Below, piece after piece: positions 8,626-17,577 of a stretch of DNA of 64,000 nt (positions are counted from its first letter, which is position 1; every line of letters begins with the position of its first letter). Both the position numbers and the translations under genes were made by a program. The notes under the pieces are model-generated. The model saw only the letters and a list, made by a program, of their open reading frames with translations. It had not been told where the DNA came from and searched no databases. Source of the DNA: Psychrobacter sp. NG254 (GTDB taxonomy: Bacteria; Pseudomonadota; Gammaproteobacteria; Pseudomonadales; Moraxellaceae); assembly GCF_015277735.1 (NCBI RefSeq), contig NZ_JADHDA010000004.1, positions 372,001 through 436,000 on the forward strand, read 5' to 3'.

Positions 8626-9753
8626 ATGGCAGCACAAAAAGAACTTTCAGGCGCAGGTCTACGCGGTCAAGTCGCTGGCAAGACCGCTCTCTCTACCGTT
8701 GGCAAATCAGGCTCTGGTCTGACCTATCGCGGTTATGATGTATCAGAGCTGGCAGATAAATGTATTTTTGAAGAAGTGGCCTATTTGCTGCTATACGGCA
8801 ACTTGCCTACTCAAAGTGAACTTGATGCCTATCAAGCTAAGCTCAAAAGCCTTCGCGGCCTACCACAAGCGTTAAAAGATGTGCTTGAACGCATCCCGAG
8901 CGATGCGCATCCAATGGACGTGCTACGTACAGGTTGCTCTATGCTCGGTAACCTTGAGACCGAGATGAGTTTTGATGAAGAGAATGATCAAACCGACCGT
9001 ATGCTGGCAACATTCCCATCGATCATTAACTACTGGTACCGCTTTACCCACGACAATGTACGTATCGAGACCGATACGGATGACGCTACTATTGGCGGTC
9101 ATTTCTTGCATTTACTCAAAGGCGAAAAGCCAAATGAGTTACACGAAAAAGTCATGAACGTCTCGCTTATCTTGTACGCAGAGCATGAGTTTAATGCTTC
9201 GACCTTTACTGCTCGCGTGTGTGCGTCTACTTTGTCTGACATTCATTCTTGTATCACTGGCGCAATCGGTTCACTACGCGGTCCATTGCATGGCGGTGCT
9301 AACGAGGCGGCGATGGACATGATTGAAGGCTTTGGCTCACCTGATGAAGCCGAAGAAGAAATGATGGGCATGCTAGCACGTAAAGACAAAATCATGGGCT
9401 TTGGTCATGCCATCTATAGCGAGTCAGATCCGCGTAACGTCGTGATTAAAGGTTGGGCTGAGAAGCTAGCTGCGGACGTTGGTGATGAAGTGTTATATCC
9501 AGTATCGGTACGCTGTGAAGAGGTCATGTGGCGCGAGAAAAAGCTGTTCTGTAATGCTGACTTTTTCCATGCTTCTGCCTATCACTTCATGGGCATCCCA
9601 ACCAAACTGTTCACCCCTATCTTTGTCTGTTCACGCTTGACAGGTTGGGCCGCTCATGTATTTGAGCAACGTGCTAATAACCGTATCATTCGTCCAAGTG
9701 CGGAATATACAGGTGAAGAGTTACGTCCTGTACCAGATATGAGTGCGCGTTAA
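8626..9753 (+). CDS. prpC: 2-methylcitrate synthase
   Basis: PrpC condenses propionyl-CoA with oxaloacetate to 2-methylcitrate. The 375-aa length suits the short PrpC branch of the citrate synthase family rather than the roughly 430-aa GltA. Conserved features are the N-terminal LTYRGYDVSEL, EHEFNAST around residue 187, LHGGANEAAM with His222, GFGHAIY with His261, the Asp region CNADFFHASAY (about 310-320), and the C-terminal RPSAEYTG. The start ATG at 8626 follows AAAAGGAATG. It lies between prpB and acnD in the same direction. Confidence 0.96.
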   Translation: MAAQKELSGAGLRGQVAGKTALSTVGKSGSGLTYRGYDVSELADKCIFEEVAYLLLYGNLPTQSELDAYQAKLKSLRGLPQALKDVLERIPSDAHPMDVLRTGCSMLGNLETEMSFDEENDQTDRMLATFPSIINYWYRFTHDNVRIETDTDDATIGGHFLHLLKGEKPNELHEKVMNVSLILYAEHEFNASTFTARVCASTLSDIHSCITGAIGSLRGPLHGGANEAAMDMIEGFGSPDEAEEEMMGMLARKDKIMGFGHAIYSESDPRNVVIKGWAEKLAADVGDEVLYPVSVRCEEVMWREKKLFCNADFFHASAYHFMGIPTKLFTPIFVCSRLTGWAAHVFEQRANNRIIRPSAEYTGEELRPVPDMSAR

Positions 9754-9788
9754 GTAATTGTTTTTCATTGCTTATTGCTGAACAATCA

Positions 9789-9818
9789 TTATCAGCTAGC
9801 GGCAATGCTAGCTGATAA
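9789..9818 (+). other. Perfect 12-bp stem-loop between prpC and acnD
   Basis: TTATCAGCTAGC (9789-9800) pairs with GCTAGCTGATAA (9807-9818) around a 6-nt loop GGCAAT. No T run follows, so it is not a standard terminator. It could be an mRNA-processing or stabilising hairpin between prpC and acnD. The remaining DNA of the 284-bp gap shows nothing further. Confidence 0.6.
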
Positions 9819-10037
9819 AGGTATAAGGTATGATGATTGAGCCTTGCTATTATCTGTTTAGGCTTGATCGTTATATGCTCATTCTCAGTTATATAAATCA
9901 TGTTTCACTAACTTCCAATATCGCTTTTTTAGCAAAACCTACAAGAACAAACGATGATTTTGCTAAAGGAATGACTTTTTTACCCAATATTGACGCTTAA
10001 TTATTCATTTAAATCAGCCAACCGCCAAAGGTGACTT

Positions 10038-12695
10038 ATGGACAACGCCCTAGTACAACCAATGAACGAACAATTTAAAAAGCCGCTTCCAGGTACTGAT
10101 CTTTATTATTTTGACACACGTGAGGCTGTCGAGAGTATTGAGGCTGGCGCGTATGACAAGCTGCCGTACTCATCAAAAGTGTTGTGTGAAAACCTAGTAC
10201 GTCGTTGCCCACCAGAAGAGTTAACGGATGCGCTAAAGCAGCATATTGAAGGCAAGCAAGACCTTGATTTCCCTTGGTACCCTGCCCGCGTGGTCTGTCA
10301 TGATATCTTGGGTCAGACGGCGTTTGTTGATTTGGCGGGCCTACGTGATGCCATCGCTGAGCAAGGCGGTGACCCGTCTAAAGTAAACCCTATCGTTCCT
10401 ACTCAGCTCATCGTTGATCATTCACTAGCTGTTGAGCATGCAGGCTTTGAAGAAAATGCCTTTGAGAAAAACCGTGCTATCGAAGAACGCCGTAACGATG
10501 ACCGTTTTCACTTTATCAACTGGTGTCAGTACGCTTTTGATAATGTGAACGTCGTGCCACCGGGTAACGGCATCATGCATCAGATTAACCTAGAAAAAAT
10601 GTCGCCTGTCGTACAGGTCGTGCATAATAAAGCGGGTGAAGAAGTTGCATTTGCCGATACGTTAGTCGGTACCGACAGCCACACGCCGATGGTCGATGCA
10701 CTAGGCGTTATTTCAATCGGTGTTGGCGGGCTTGAGGCCGAAAGTGTGATGCTAGGCAACCCATCATATATGCGCCTACCTGATTACGTTGGCGTAAAAT
10801 TAACGGGCAAACTGCAAAAAGGCATTACCGGTACGGATCTCGTACTTGCGATGACCGAGTTTTTACGTGATGCAGGTGTGGTCTCTACCTATATCGAATT
10901 CTTTGGTGAAGGCGCACGTCAACTGAGCGTCGGTGACCGTGCCTCTATCTCCAATATGACGCCTGAATATGGTGCCACTGCCGCGATGTTCTATATCGAT
11001 GAGCAAACCACTGACTATCTACGTCTGACTGGTCGTTCTGAGGCTCAGATCAAATTGGTTGAGCAGTATGCCAAGCAAACAGGTCTTTGGGCTGACGGTA
11101 TGGAAAAAGCCGAGTACGCCCGCGTGCTTGAGTTTGATCTATCAGCAGTGGTACGGAATATGGCAGGCCCATCGCGTCCACATGCCCGTGTATCGACTAC
11201 TGACTTGGTTGCCAAAGGTATCGCCCACGCTCCTGATCAAAAGCTACCTGAACCAAAAGACGGTTTGATGCCAGATGGCGCGGTTATTATCGCGGCGATC
11301 ACCAGTTGTACCAATACCTCAAACCCTCGCAACATGGTTGCTGCAGGCCTCGTTGCCCGTAACGCCAATGCTAAAGGCTTGTTACGGAAACCTTGGGTGA
11401 AATCTTCACTAGCACCCGGCTCAAAAACCGTCAAAATGTACCTAGAAGAAGCTGGTCTGATGCCAGAATTGCAAGAAATTGGCTTTGACGTGGTTGGTTT
11501 TGCCTGTACGACGTGTAATGGCATGAGCGGTGCGCTCGACCCTGATATCGAAAAAGAAATCATTGATAACGACTTATTTACCACGGCAGTGCTATCTGGT
11601 AACCGTAACTTTGATGGTCGTATCCATCCGTATGCTAAGCAAGCATTTTTAGCCTCGCCGCCACTGGTTATCGCTTACGCCATCGCTGGTAACATCCGCT
11701 TTGATATCGAAAAAGATTCATTGGGTAAAGACCAAAACGGCAATGACGTGTACCTAAAAGACATCTGGTTTGATGATGATGAGGTTGATGCTATCGTCGC
11801 TGCTGCCGTGAAGCCTGAGCAATTCAATGCTGTATATATCCCAATGTTTGACGAAGCTAAAAAAGACACAGGTAAAGCGTTAAGCCCACTATATGACTGG
11901 CGTGAAATGACGACCTATATTCGCCGCCCACCGTATTGGGAAGGCAAAATGGCAGCGATGAACAAACTAAAAGGTATGCGTCCATTAGCAGTATTGGGTG
12001 ACAACATCACCACTGACCATATGTCACCGTCGAATGCTATTCTTGGTGCATCGGCAGCTGGCGAATATCTCGATACTATGGGCTTGCCTGCTGAAGACTA
12101 TAACTCTTATGCGACCCATCGCGGCGACCATTTAACTGCGCAACGTGCCACTTTTGCCAATCCTAAACTATTGAACGAGATGGTACTCAACGACAGCGGT
12201 GAAGTCATCCAAGGATCACTGGCGCGCGTTGAACCAGAAGGTCAAGTCATGCGTATGTGGGAAGCGATTGAGACCTACATGAACCGTGAGCAGCCGCTTA
12301 TCATCATCGCAGGTGATGGTTATGGTCAAGGCTCAAGCCGTGACTGGGCTGCCAAAGGCGTCCGTCTCGCTGGTGTAGAAGCTGTCGTTGCTGAAGACTT
12401 TGAACGTATTCATCGTCAAAATTTAGTCGGTATGGGTGCTCTACCTCTACAGTTCGAAGAAGGCACCAATCGTCATACGCTCAATATTAGTGGTTCAGAA
12501 ACTTTTGATGTAACGGGCGAAGTCTCTGCTGGCGGGTTGATGACACTAGTTATTCATCGTACTGATGGCACCACTACTGAGACGCCAATTATCTGCCGTT
12601 TAGATACTGCTGACGAAGTCAAAATGTACAACGCTGGCGGTATGCTACAACGCTTTGCTAAAGAGTTTATCGAAGGTACGCTCGATATTGTCTAA
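10038..12695 (+). CDS. acnD: Fe/S-dependent 2-methylcitrate dehydratase AcnD
   Basis: AcnD is an aconitase-family enzyme that, with PrpF, dehydrates 2-methylcitrate in organisms lacking or supplementing PrpD. The 885-aa protein shows aconitase features: PWYPARVVCHDILGQTAFVD, TDSHTPMVDALGV, the cluster-ligand Cys in ITSCTNTSNP (about residue 422) and the pair in FACTTCNGMSG (about 487-492). The C-terminal swivel domain has TTDHMSPSNAI and GQGSSRDWAAKG. Its closeness to prpC and prpF identifies it as AcnD rather than AcnA. The start ATG at 10038 follows AAAGGTGAC. A terminator follows the gene before the toxin-antitoxin module. Confidence 0.94.
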   Translation: MDNALVQPMNEQFKKPLPGTDLYYFDTREAVESIEAGAYDKLPYSSKVLCENLVRRCPPEELTDALKQHIEGKQDLDFPWYPARVVCHDILGQTAFVDLAGLRDAIAEQGGDPSKVNPIVPTQLIVDHSLAVEHAGFEENAFEKNRAIEERRNDDRFHFINWCQYAFDNVNVVPPGNGIMHQINLEKMSPVVQVVHNKAGEEVAFADTLVGTDSHTPMVDALGVISIGVGGLEAESVMLGNPSYMRLPDYVGVKLTGKLQKGITGTDLVLAMTEFLRDAGVVSTYIEFFGEGARQLSVGDRASISNMTPEYGATAAMFYIDEQTTDYLRLTGRSEAQIKLVEQYAKQTGLWADGMEKAEYARVLEFDLSAVVRNMAGPSRPHARVSTTDLVAKGIAHAPDQKLPEPKDGLMPDGAVIIAAITSCTNTSNPRNMVAAGLVARNANAKGLLRKPWVKSSLAPGSKTVKMYLEEAGLMPELQEIGFDVVGFACTTCNGMSGALDPDIEKEIIDNDLFTTAVLSGNRNFDGRIHPYAKQAFLASPPLVIAYAIAGNIRFDIEKDSLGKDQNGNDVYLKDIWFDDDEVDAIVAAAVKPEQFNAVYIPMFDEAKKDTGKALSPLYDWREMTTYIRRPPYWEGKMAAMNKLKGMRPLAVLGDNITTDHMSPSNAILGASAAGEYLDTMGLPAEDYNSYATHRGDHLTAQRATFANPKLLNEMVLNDSGEVIQGSLARVEPEGQVMRMWEAIETYMNREQPLIIIAGDGYGQGSSRDWAAKGVRLAGVEAVVAEDFERIHRQNLVGMGALPLQFEEGTNRHTLNISGSETFDVTGEVSAGGLMTLVIHRTDGTTTETPIICRLDTADEVKMYNAGGMLQRFAKEFIEGTLDIV

Positions 12696-12734
12696 GGCTA
12701 TCCTGTAGTTTTTAGTGTGATAAGTAGCAAAGTA

Positions 12735-12790
12735 TAAAAGTCGCCGATGTTGTATAACCTGTTTATATGACATCGGCTTTTATTTTCTTT
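12735..12790 (+). terminator. Rho-independent terminator after acnD
   Basis: GCCGATGT (12743-12750) pairs with ACATCGGC (12770-12777) across a 19-nt loop, followed by TTTTATTTTCTTTT. It would end the prpB-acnD transcript before the inserted yefM-yoeB module. Confidence 0.75.
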
Positions 12791-12830
12791 TGCGTTCTAC
12801 ACATTGGTTTTTCTCACTTATAGCTAAATA

Positions 12831-12876
12831 TTGAGTTTGCTTCACCGATAGCGTAATATGTACGATATATTGTACA
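12831..12876 (+). promoter_or_regulatory. yefM-yoeB promoter and YefM operator
   Basis: A promoter with TTGAGT (12831-12836), a 17-bp spacer and TAATAT (12854-12859) is overlapped at its start region by TGTACG...TTGTACA. This is a near-perfect 18-bp palindrome (12859-12876) containing two TGTAC-type cores whose centres are about 12 bp apart. E. coli YefM is known to bind paired TGTACA hexamers at this kind of spacing to autorepress yefM-yoeB, so this is very likely the cognate operator. Confidence 0.75.
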
Positions 12877-12908
12877 AGTTATAAAGTATGTCTTGAGAGG
12901 AGTAAGCC

Positions 12909-13214
12909 ATGAGAGTCGTTAGTTTTTCAGAAGCCAGAAAGCACTTAAAGTCCGTCCTAGACACGGTAAATGATGATGCCAACGCCACTATCGTGACCCG
13001 CCGTGACGCCGATGATGCGGTTGTAATGTCACTAGACTATTACAATAGCCTGATGGAAACCGTTCATTTATTAAAATCTCCTGCCAATGCGGCTCACTTA
13101 GCAAAGTCTATTGCTCAATACCAAGCTGGCAAGACTGTTACGCGTGAGTTAATTGATATGGTAGATGACAGTGATGATAATGAGCATACGGATAGCAACA
13201 TTGAAAATGCTTGA
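12909..13214 (+). CDS. yefM: Type II antitoxin YefM (Phd/YefM family)
   Basis: This 101-aa antitoxin matches YefM in length and motif: MRVVSFSEARKHLKSVLDTV at the N-terminus, TIVTRRDADDAVVMSLDYYN, then a helical C-terminus that in the family wraps the toxin. The C-terminal acidic extension (DMVDDSDDNEHTDSN) is typical of an unstructured, protease-sensitive tail. The start ATG at 12909 follows GAGAGGAG. YefM neutralises YoeB and represses its own operon, and the TGTACA operator at 12859-12876 supports this. The yoeB start lies 35 bp after the yefM stop. The module sits inside the prp cluster. Confidence 0.95.
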   Translation: MRVVSFSEARKHLKSVLDTVNDDANATIVTRRDADDAVVMSLDYYNSLMETVHLLKSPANAAHLAKSIAQYQAGKTVTRELIDMVDDSDDNEHTDSNIENA

Positions 13215-13249
13215 GCTCAAAGGCTTTAATGAACATAAAAGGTCTGATA

Positions 13250-13510
13250 ATGAATGAGCAACTAGCATGGACAGATGCTGCGTGGAAGGACTATCTGTAC
13301 TGGCAAACACAAGACAAAAAAACAATCAAACGCATTAACAAACTCATTACCGAATGTAGGCGTAGTCCATTTGAAGGCATTGGCAAACCTGAACCTCTAA
13401 AAGAAAACCTATCAGGATTTTGGTCCCGACGCATTGATGACGCTAATCGTTTGGTATATGCCGTCGATGATAATTACCTCACGATTATTTCTTGCCGCTA
13501 TCATTATTGA
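13250..13510 (+). CDS. yoeB: YoeB family toxin, ribosome-dependent mRNA interferase
   Basis: This frame is open from 13211 (TTG), but the ATG at 13250 has an AAAAGGT ribosome-binding site and aligns with the family N-terminus, giving 86 aa (E. coli YoeB has 84). YoeB is a RelE-fold endonuclease that cuts mRNA in the ribosomal A site. Visible family features are WKDYLYWQTQDKK, the PFEGIGKPEPLKENLSGFWS block with the catalytic Glu, the RRIDDANRLVYAV Arg-rich strand, and the terminal CRYHY with catalytic His and Tyr. All key residues appear intact, so it should be active. Confidence 0.96.
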   Translation: MNEQLAWTDAAWKDYLYWQTQDKKTIKRINKLITECRRSPFEGIGKPEPLKENLSGFWSRRIDDANRLVYAVDDNYLTIISCRYHY

Positions 13511-13590
13511 CGAGCGCTCTTAGTCGTTTGGGTTTGTTTGTCGATTACACTACACCCAATCTTATAACAATATAAAAAGGACTTAATAAA

Positions 13591-14844
13591 GTGGCCCAAA
13601 CTAACTCTCAATCAAAACCCTTTTTTGCCCCGCAAATATCCGTTCCTGCTACCTATATGCGCGGTGGTACCTCAAAAGGCACTTTCTTTAAATTATCTGA
13701 TTTACCTGAGCGTTGCCAAGTCGCTGGCAAGTCACGTGATAACTTCCTATTACGGGTCATCGGCAGCCCAGATCCTTACGGCAAGCAGATTGATGGTTTG
13801 GGCAATGGTAGCTCTAGTACGTCAAAAACGGTTATTTTATCAGCCTCTGACAGACCAGATCACGATGTGAATTATCTGTTTGGACAAGTTAATATCGCTA
13901 AACCAATGATTGACTGGGCGGGTAACTGTGGCAACTTAACCGCAGCCGTTGGTGCCTGTGCCATTAATATAGGTTTGGTCGATGCCGACAAAATTGCTAA
14001 TAGTATCGACGAAGATACTGAAAGCGGTATTTGTGAAGTACGCATTTGGCAAGAAAATATCAGTAAGACGATTATTGCCCATGTTCCCGTCTATAAAGAC
14101 GCAAATGACAAAGTACAAGTTCAAGAAACGGGCGACTTTGAATTAGATGGTGTGACCTTCCCAGCGGCTGAAGTCAAAATTGAGTTTATCGATCCTGTTG
14201 ATGCCACAAGCGACATGTTCCCTACTGGCAACTTGGTCGATGACTTCGATGTTACTGGCTGCGGGTTAAATACCGATAGCGTCCAAGCCACCTTCATTAG
14301 CGCAGGCATCCCCACCATCTTTATGAAAGCAGAAGATTTGGGCTTTACGGGTACTGAATTACAAGGCGACATCAATAGCGATGGTGAGCTACTTGCCAAG
14401 CTTGAAAAAATCCGTGCCACAGGCGGCGTTGCGATGGGATTGTTTAAAGATGTCTCTGAAGCACAGACCAGTCAACACATTCCTAAAGTCGCTTGGGTTG
14501 GCGCAGCACAGAGCTATACGGCCTCTAGTGGTAAGTCGGTCGATGCAGGAGAGATTGACTTAGTCGTACGTGCCATGAGTATGGGTCAATTGCATCATGC
14601 CATGATGGGCACAGCAGCAGTCGCTATTGCCGCCGCAGCAACCACACAAGGCACACTCGTCAATCAAGCAGCAGGCGATGGCGAGCTGACAGAGGTGCGT
14701 TTTGGCCATCCATCAGGTACATTACTCGTAGGCGGAAAAACCGAACTGGTCGATGGGCGTTGGCAAGCCAAAAAAGTGTCGATGAGCCGCTCAGCAAGGC
14801 GTATCATGGTGGGTGAAGTTTTTGTGCCAGCGGATGCGTTTTAA
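13591..14844 (+). CDS. prpF: AcnD-accessory protein PrpF (2-methylaconitate isomerase)
   Basis: PrpF isomerises the trans-2-methylaconitate made by AcnD to the cis form, so that the AcnD route can complete the cycle. The 417-aa protein starts with GTG at 13591 after AAAAGGA. The diaminopimelate epimerase-like fold is indicated by the N-terminal block TYMRGGTSKGTFFKLSDLPE, GLGNGSSSTSKTV, DWAGNCGNLTAAVGACA with the conserved Cys, and LHHAMMGTAAVAIAAAA. In relatives prpF follows acnD directly. Here yefM-yoeB and a terminator separate them, so prpF must rely on the TA promoter, readthrough or a promoter in the 80-bp gap at 13511-13590. Confidence 0.95.
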   Translation: MAQTNSQSKPFFAPQISVPATYMRGGTSKGTFFKLSDLPERCQVAGKSRDNFLLRVIGSPDPYGKQIDGLGNGSSSTSKTVILSASDRPDHDVNYLFGQVNIAKPMIDWAGNCGNLTAAVGACAINIGLVDADKIANSIDEDTESGICEVRIWQENISKTIIAHVPVYKDANDKVQVQETGDFELDGVTFPAAEVKIEFIDPVDATSDMFPTGNLVDDFDVTGCGLNTDSVQATFISAGIPTIFMKAEDLGFTGTELQGDINSDGELLAKLEKIRATGGVAMGLFKDVSEAQTSQHIPKVAWVGAAQSYTASSGKSVDAGEIDLVVRAMSMGQLHHAMMGTAAVAIAAAATTQGTLVNQAAGDGELTEVRFGHPSGTLLVGGKTELVDGRWQAKKVSMSRSARRIMVGEVFVPADAF

Positions 14845-14882
14845 ACGTAGTCATGGCGTATTTTAATTTACGATAGAGTTTT

Positions 14883-16736
14883 ATGCCAACATCTCCCCAG
14901 CCACGCCGTGTGCAATTAGACAAAAAACCTCCCGTCGAGAAAAAAGAACGACGGGCGCTGCTGTGGGATATTCTAAAAAAACTGGCGGTATTTGCTAAAC
15001 CTTATCGCGTACTTATCATTGCTACCTTAGTGCTGACCGCCCTAGGATCCTTTACCGCTCAGGTCAATGCGTTTGTGCTGCGTTATACCGTCGATACCTT
15101 GACCGAAATTGACACGCTTGCCGATCCATGGCAAGCGGGTTTACGTATGCTAGGGATTATCAGTGCGGTCCTCCTGACCAAAGAGATACTGTCGATATTC
15201 ATCTCTTTTGGTCAGCGTTTTTTTGGCGAAAAGATTCGTATCAACTTATCTCGCGACCTGTCCCAAAAAATCATTGAACGCATCCTTACCTATCGCATGG
15301 CGTTTTATACCAGCAGTGAGAACGACAGTGGCAAGCTGCAAACACGCATTGATTATGGGGTCAGCAGTCTTACAAGCCTAGTGCAGAACTTCTTTATCGA
15401 CATGCTGCCGTTATTTGCCAACGCAATCGTGGCGCTTATTATCATGTTTTCGACCAATTTTTGGGTTGGCATGGTCGGTCTTATTATCATACCTATTTAC
15501 TTTTTTATCAGCCAAAAGCAAGCACGCCGCCTGCAAGGTTTTCGTCGGCAGATGCGGGGGTTTCGAGAAGCCAAAAGCGGTTTGGTTATCTCTTTGATTA
15601 ATTCGATCAGTGTGGTTAAATCCTTTGTCCGTGAATCCATTGAGGCTGAAAAGCACTTAGCCATTCAAAAGGAAATGACCGACAATCAACTGCGCATTCG
15701 CAGTATTGGTTTTGTTTATGATGCCATCAAAACCTTTATTGAGCAGATTGGTGTGGTGGTTATCATTCTTCTCACCGCTTATTTTGTGCTACAAGGCGAG
15801 ATGACCATTGGTATGATTTTGTTTCATGTCATGCTATTTCAGAATGTCGCCGCTCCTATTCGTCAATTGCATCGCATCTATGATCAAATCAATAATGCGC
15901 TGACCTATGCCGAAGGTTTTTTTGATATTTTAGAAGATGACAAGCAAGTCGAAAACATCGATGGCATCAGTAGCGAAAACCTAAAAGGCCATATCGAGCT
16001 TAAAAACGTTGATTTTACCTACCCGAATGGCACACAAGCGCTAAAGAATGTCAGCTTTATTATCAAGCCAAATCGTATCACTGCACTGGTTGGTCTCTCT
16101 GGTGCTGGCAAAAGCACCATCATCAATCTATTGGTTAAATTCTATGCGCCAGATGCTGGCACGATCTGCCTAGATGGACATGATTTGGCTGGCTGTGATA
16201 CCCACGAATTGCGTCAGCGCATCGGGTTGGTACTACAGAGCAATCATATCTTTTCAGGTACGATTAGTGAAAATATCCGCTATGGTGATATGAATGCCAG
16301 CGAAGATGACATCATCGTGGCGGCAAAAAAGGCCTCTATCCACGAGCAAGTCATGTCTCTACCAGATGGCTACGAGAGTACCGCCAAATCCTTATCAGGC
16401 GGTCAGCAGCAGCGTATTGCATTGGCAAGGATGTTTTTAAAAGACCCGCCCATTGTATTTTTGGACGAGCCAACCGCCAGTCTAGACGCTATCGCCAGTC
16501 AGCAGGTCAAAAAGAGCCTAGATCTGATCAAAAAAGACCGTACCGTCATTATGGTCTCGCACAATATTGCCCAAATCATTGATGCGGATGATCTCGTGGT
16601 GATAGAAAATGGCGAAGTGGTTGAAACAGGTACGCACGAGGCACTCTATGCCCAGCGCGGCAAATATTTTGAAATCTTTAGCGCCATGTCTGATAGCCTA
16701 AACTTGGACAAAATCAGCCAAACCCTAAACGGTTAG
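14883..16736 (+). CDS. ABC exporter, fused permease and ATPase
   Basis: This 617-aa half-transporter has a basic cytoplasmic N-terminus (residues 1-35), a six-span exporter domain (about 36-335) and a nucleotide-binding domain (about 360-610). The ATPase motifs are complete: Walker A GLSGAGKST (near 402), signature LSGGQQQR (near 503), Walker B IVFLDEPTA (near 523) and the H-loop MVSHNIAQI. It would dimerise in the inner membrane and export a lipid, peptide or drug; the substrate is not readable. It begins 38 bp after prpF, possibly as readthrough transcription, but nothing links it to propionate. Confidence 0.92.
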   Translation: MPTSPQPRRVQLDKKPPVEKKERRALLWDILKKLAVFAKPYRVLIIATLVLTALGSFTAQVNAFVLRYTVDTLTEIDTLADPWQAGLRMLGIISAVLLTKEILSIFISFGQRFFGEKIRINLSRDLSQKIIERILTYRMAFYTSSENDSGKLQTRIDYGVSSLTSLVQNFFIDMLPLFANAIVALIIMFSTNFWVGMVGLIIIPIYFFISQKQARRLQGFRRQMRGFREAKSGLVISLINSISVVKSFVRESIEAEKHLAIQKEMTDNQLRIRSIGFVYDAIKTFIEQIGVVVIILLTAYFVLQGEMTIGMILFHVMLFQNVAAPIRQLHRIYDQINNALTYAEGFFDILEDDKQVENIDGISSENLKGHIELKNVDFTYPNGTQALKNVSFIIKPNRITALVGLSGAGKSTIINLLVKFYAPDAGTICLDGHDLAGCDTHELRQRIGLVLQSNHIFSGTISENIRYGDMNASEDDIIVAAKKASIHEQVMSLPDGYESTAKSLSGGQQQRIALARMFLKDPPIVFLDEPTASLDAIASQQVKKSLDLIKKDRTVIMVSHNIAQIIDADDLVVIENGEVVETGTHEALYAQRGKYFEIFSAMSDSLNLDKISQTLNG

Positions 16737-16807
16737 GAATGGTTAATGTGTGCCTAAATCGTTATAATGCCCCTATTTTACCGCCTATCGCCAGAAGCTA
16801 GACTATT

Positions 16808-17434
16808 ATGAATTGTGAATTTTCCTTAAAAACCTTTGACGAGCTGACTTCAGTTGATCTTTACCATATCCTAAAAGCACGCTCGCAAGTGTTCGTCGTC
16901 GAACAAAACTGTGCGTATCAAGATATGGACGAAGTGGATTTCGATTGCTTGCACCTGATCGCTCATCAAAATGCAGCGTTAGTGGGTTACTGTCGTATCG
17001 TCCCGCCTGAATTTAATAAGCTGAAATCCAATCTATCGGTTGCTGACCCTACGATTAAAACCAACCATACTACTATGCCTGCCATCGGTAGAGTGCTGGT
17101 ATTGTCAGAGCACAGAGGTGATGGCCTAGCACGGCAGATGATGACTCAGGCCATTGCACACTGCCGAAAAAACTATGGTAAGAAGCGACCGATTATTATC
17201 TCTGCACAGGCTTACTTACTTAGCTTTTATGAGTCTTTGGGTTTTGTACCTGAAGGAGAACATTATCTCGAGGACAATATCGAACATGTGAAGATGGTGC
17301 TATACGTTGCTAAGAAAAACAAAATCAAAAAAGAGAGCACGGATACTGCGTCAACCACAAACAAAGTTTTAAGCTCTCTACTCTTTATCTTGGCAGCAAT
17401 GTTTATTCTAGGCTTGCTATATTTAATGATTTAG
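16808..17434 (+). CDS. GNAT acetyltransferase, ElaA-like, with C-terminal membrane anchor
   Basis: Residues 1-160 match ElaA-type GNAT proteins: the N-terminal block LYHILKARSQVFVVEQNCAY, DMDEVDFDCLHLIA, IGRVLVLSEHRGDGLARQMM (acetyl-CoA-binding Q/RxxGxG/A-like loop) and the C-terminal SFYESLGFVPEG. ElaA is about 150 aa. Here about 50 more residues form a basic linker (KKNKIKKESTD) and a hydrophobic segment at the extreme C-terminus (near 187-208, LSSLLFILAAMFILGLLYL). That is the layout of a tail-anchored membrane protein, which is unusual for this family. A TATAAT at 16763-16768 may be its promoter. Confidence 0.85.
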   Translation: MNCEFSLKTFDELTSVDLYHILKARSQVFVVEQNCAYQDMDEVDFDCLHLIAHQNAALVGYCRIVPPEFNKLKSNLSVADPTIKTNHTTMPAIGRVLVLSEHRGDGLARQMMTQAIAHCRKNYGKKRPIIISAQAYLLSFYESLGFVPEGEHYLEDNIEHVKMVLYVAKKNKIKKESTDTASTTNKVLSSLLFILAAMFILGLLYLMI

Positions 17435-17577
17435 ACAGCTTGTAAGGTCTTAATTCTTAACATAATTCAAATTGGTTGTTCCATATTGAGTATGCTACTT
17501 TTAAATGATGACTCCTTTAAAACGATGGCTGAGATAATCAGTCAAGGAAGTAGTACACTCAGGATGAGGTAACAACC

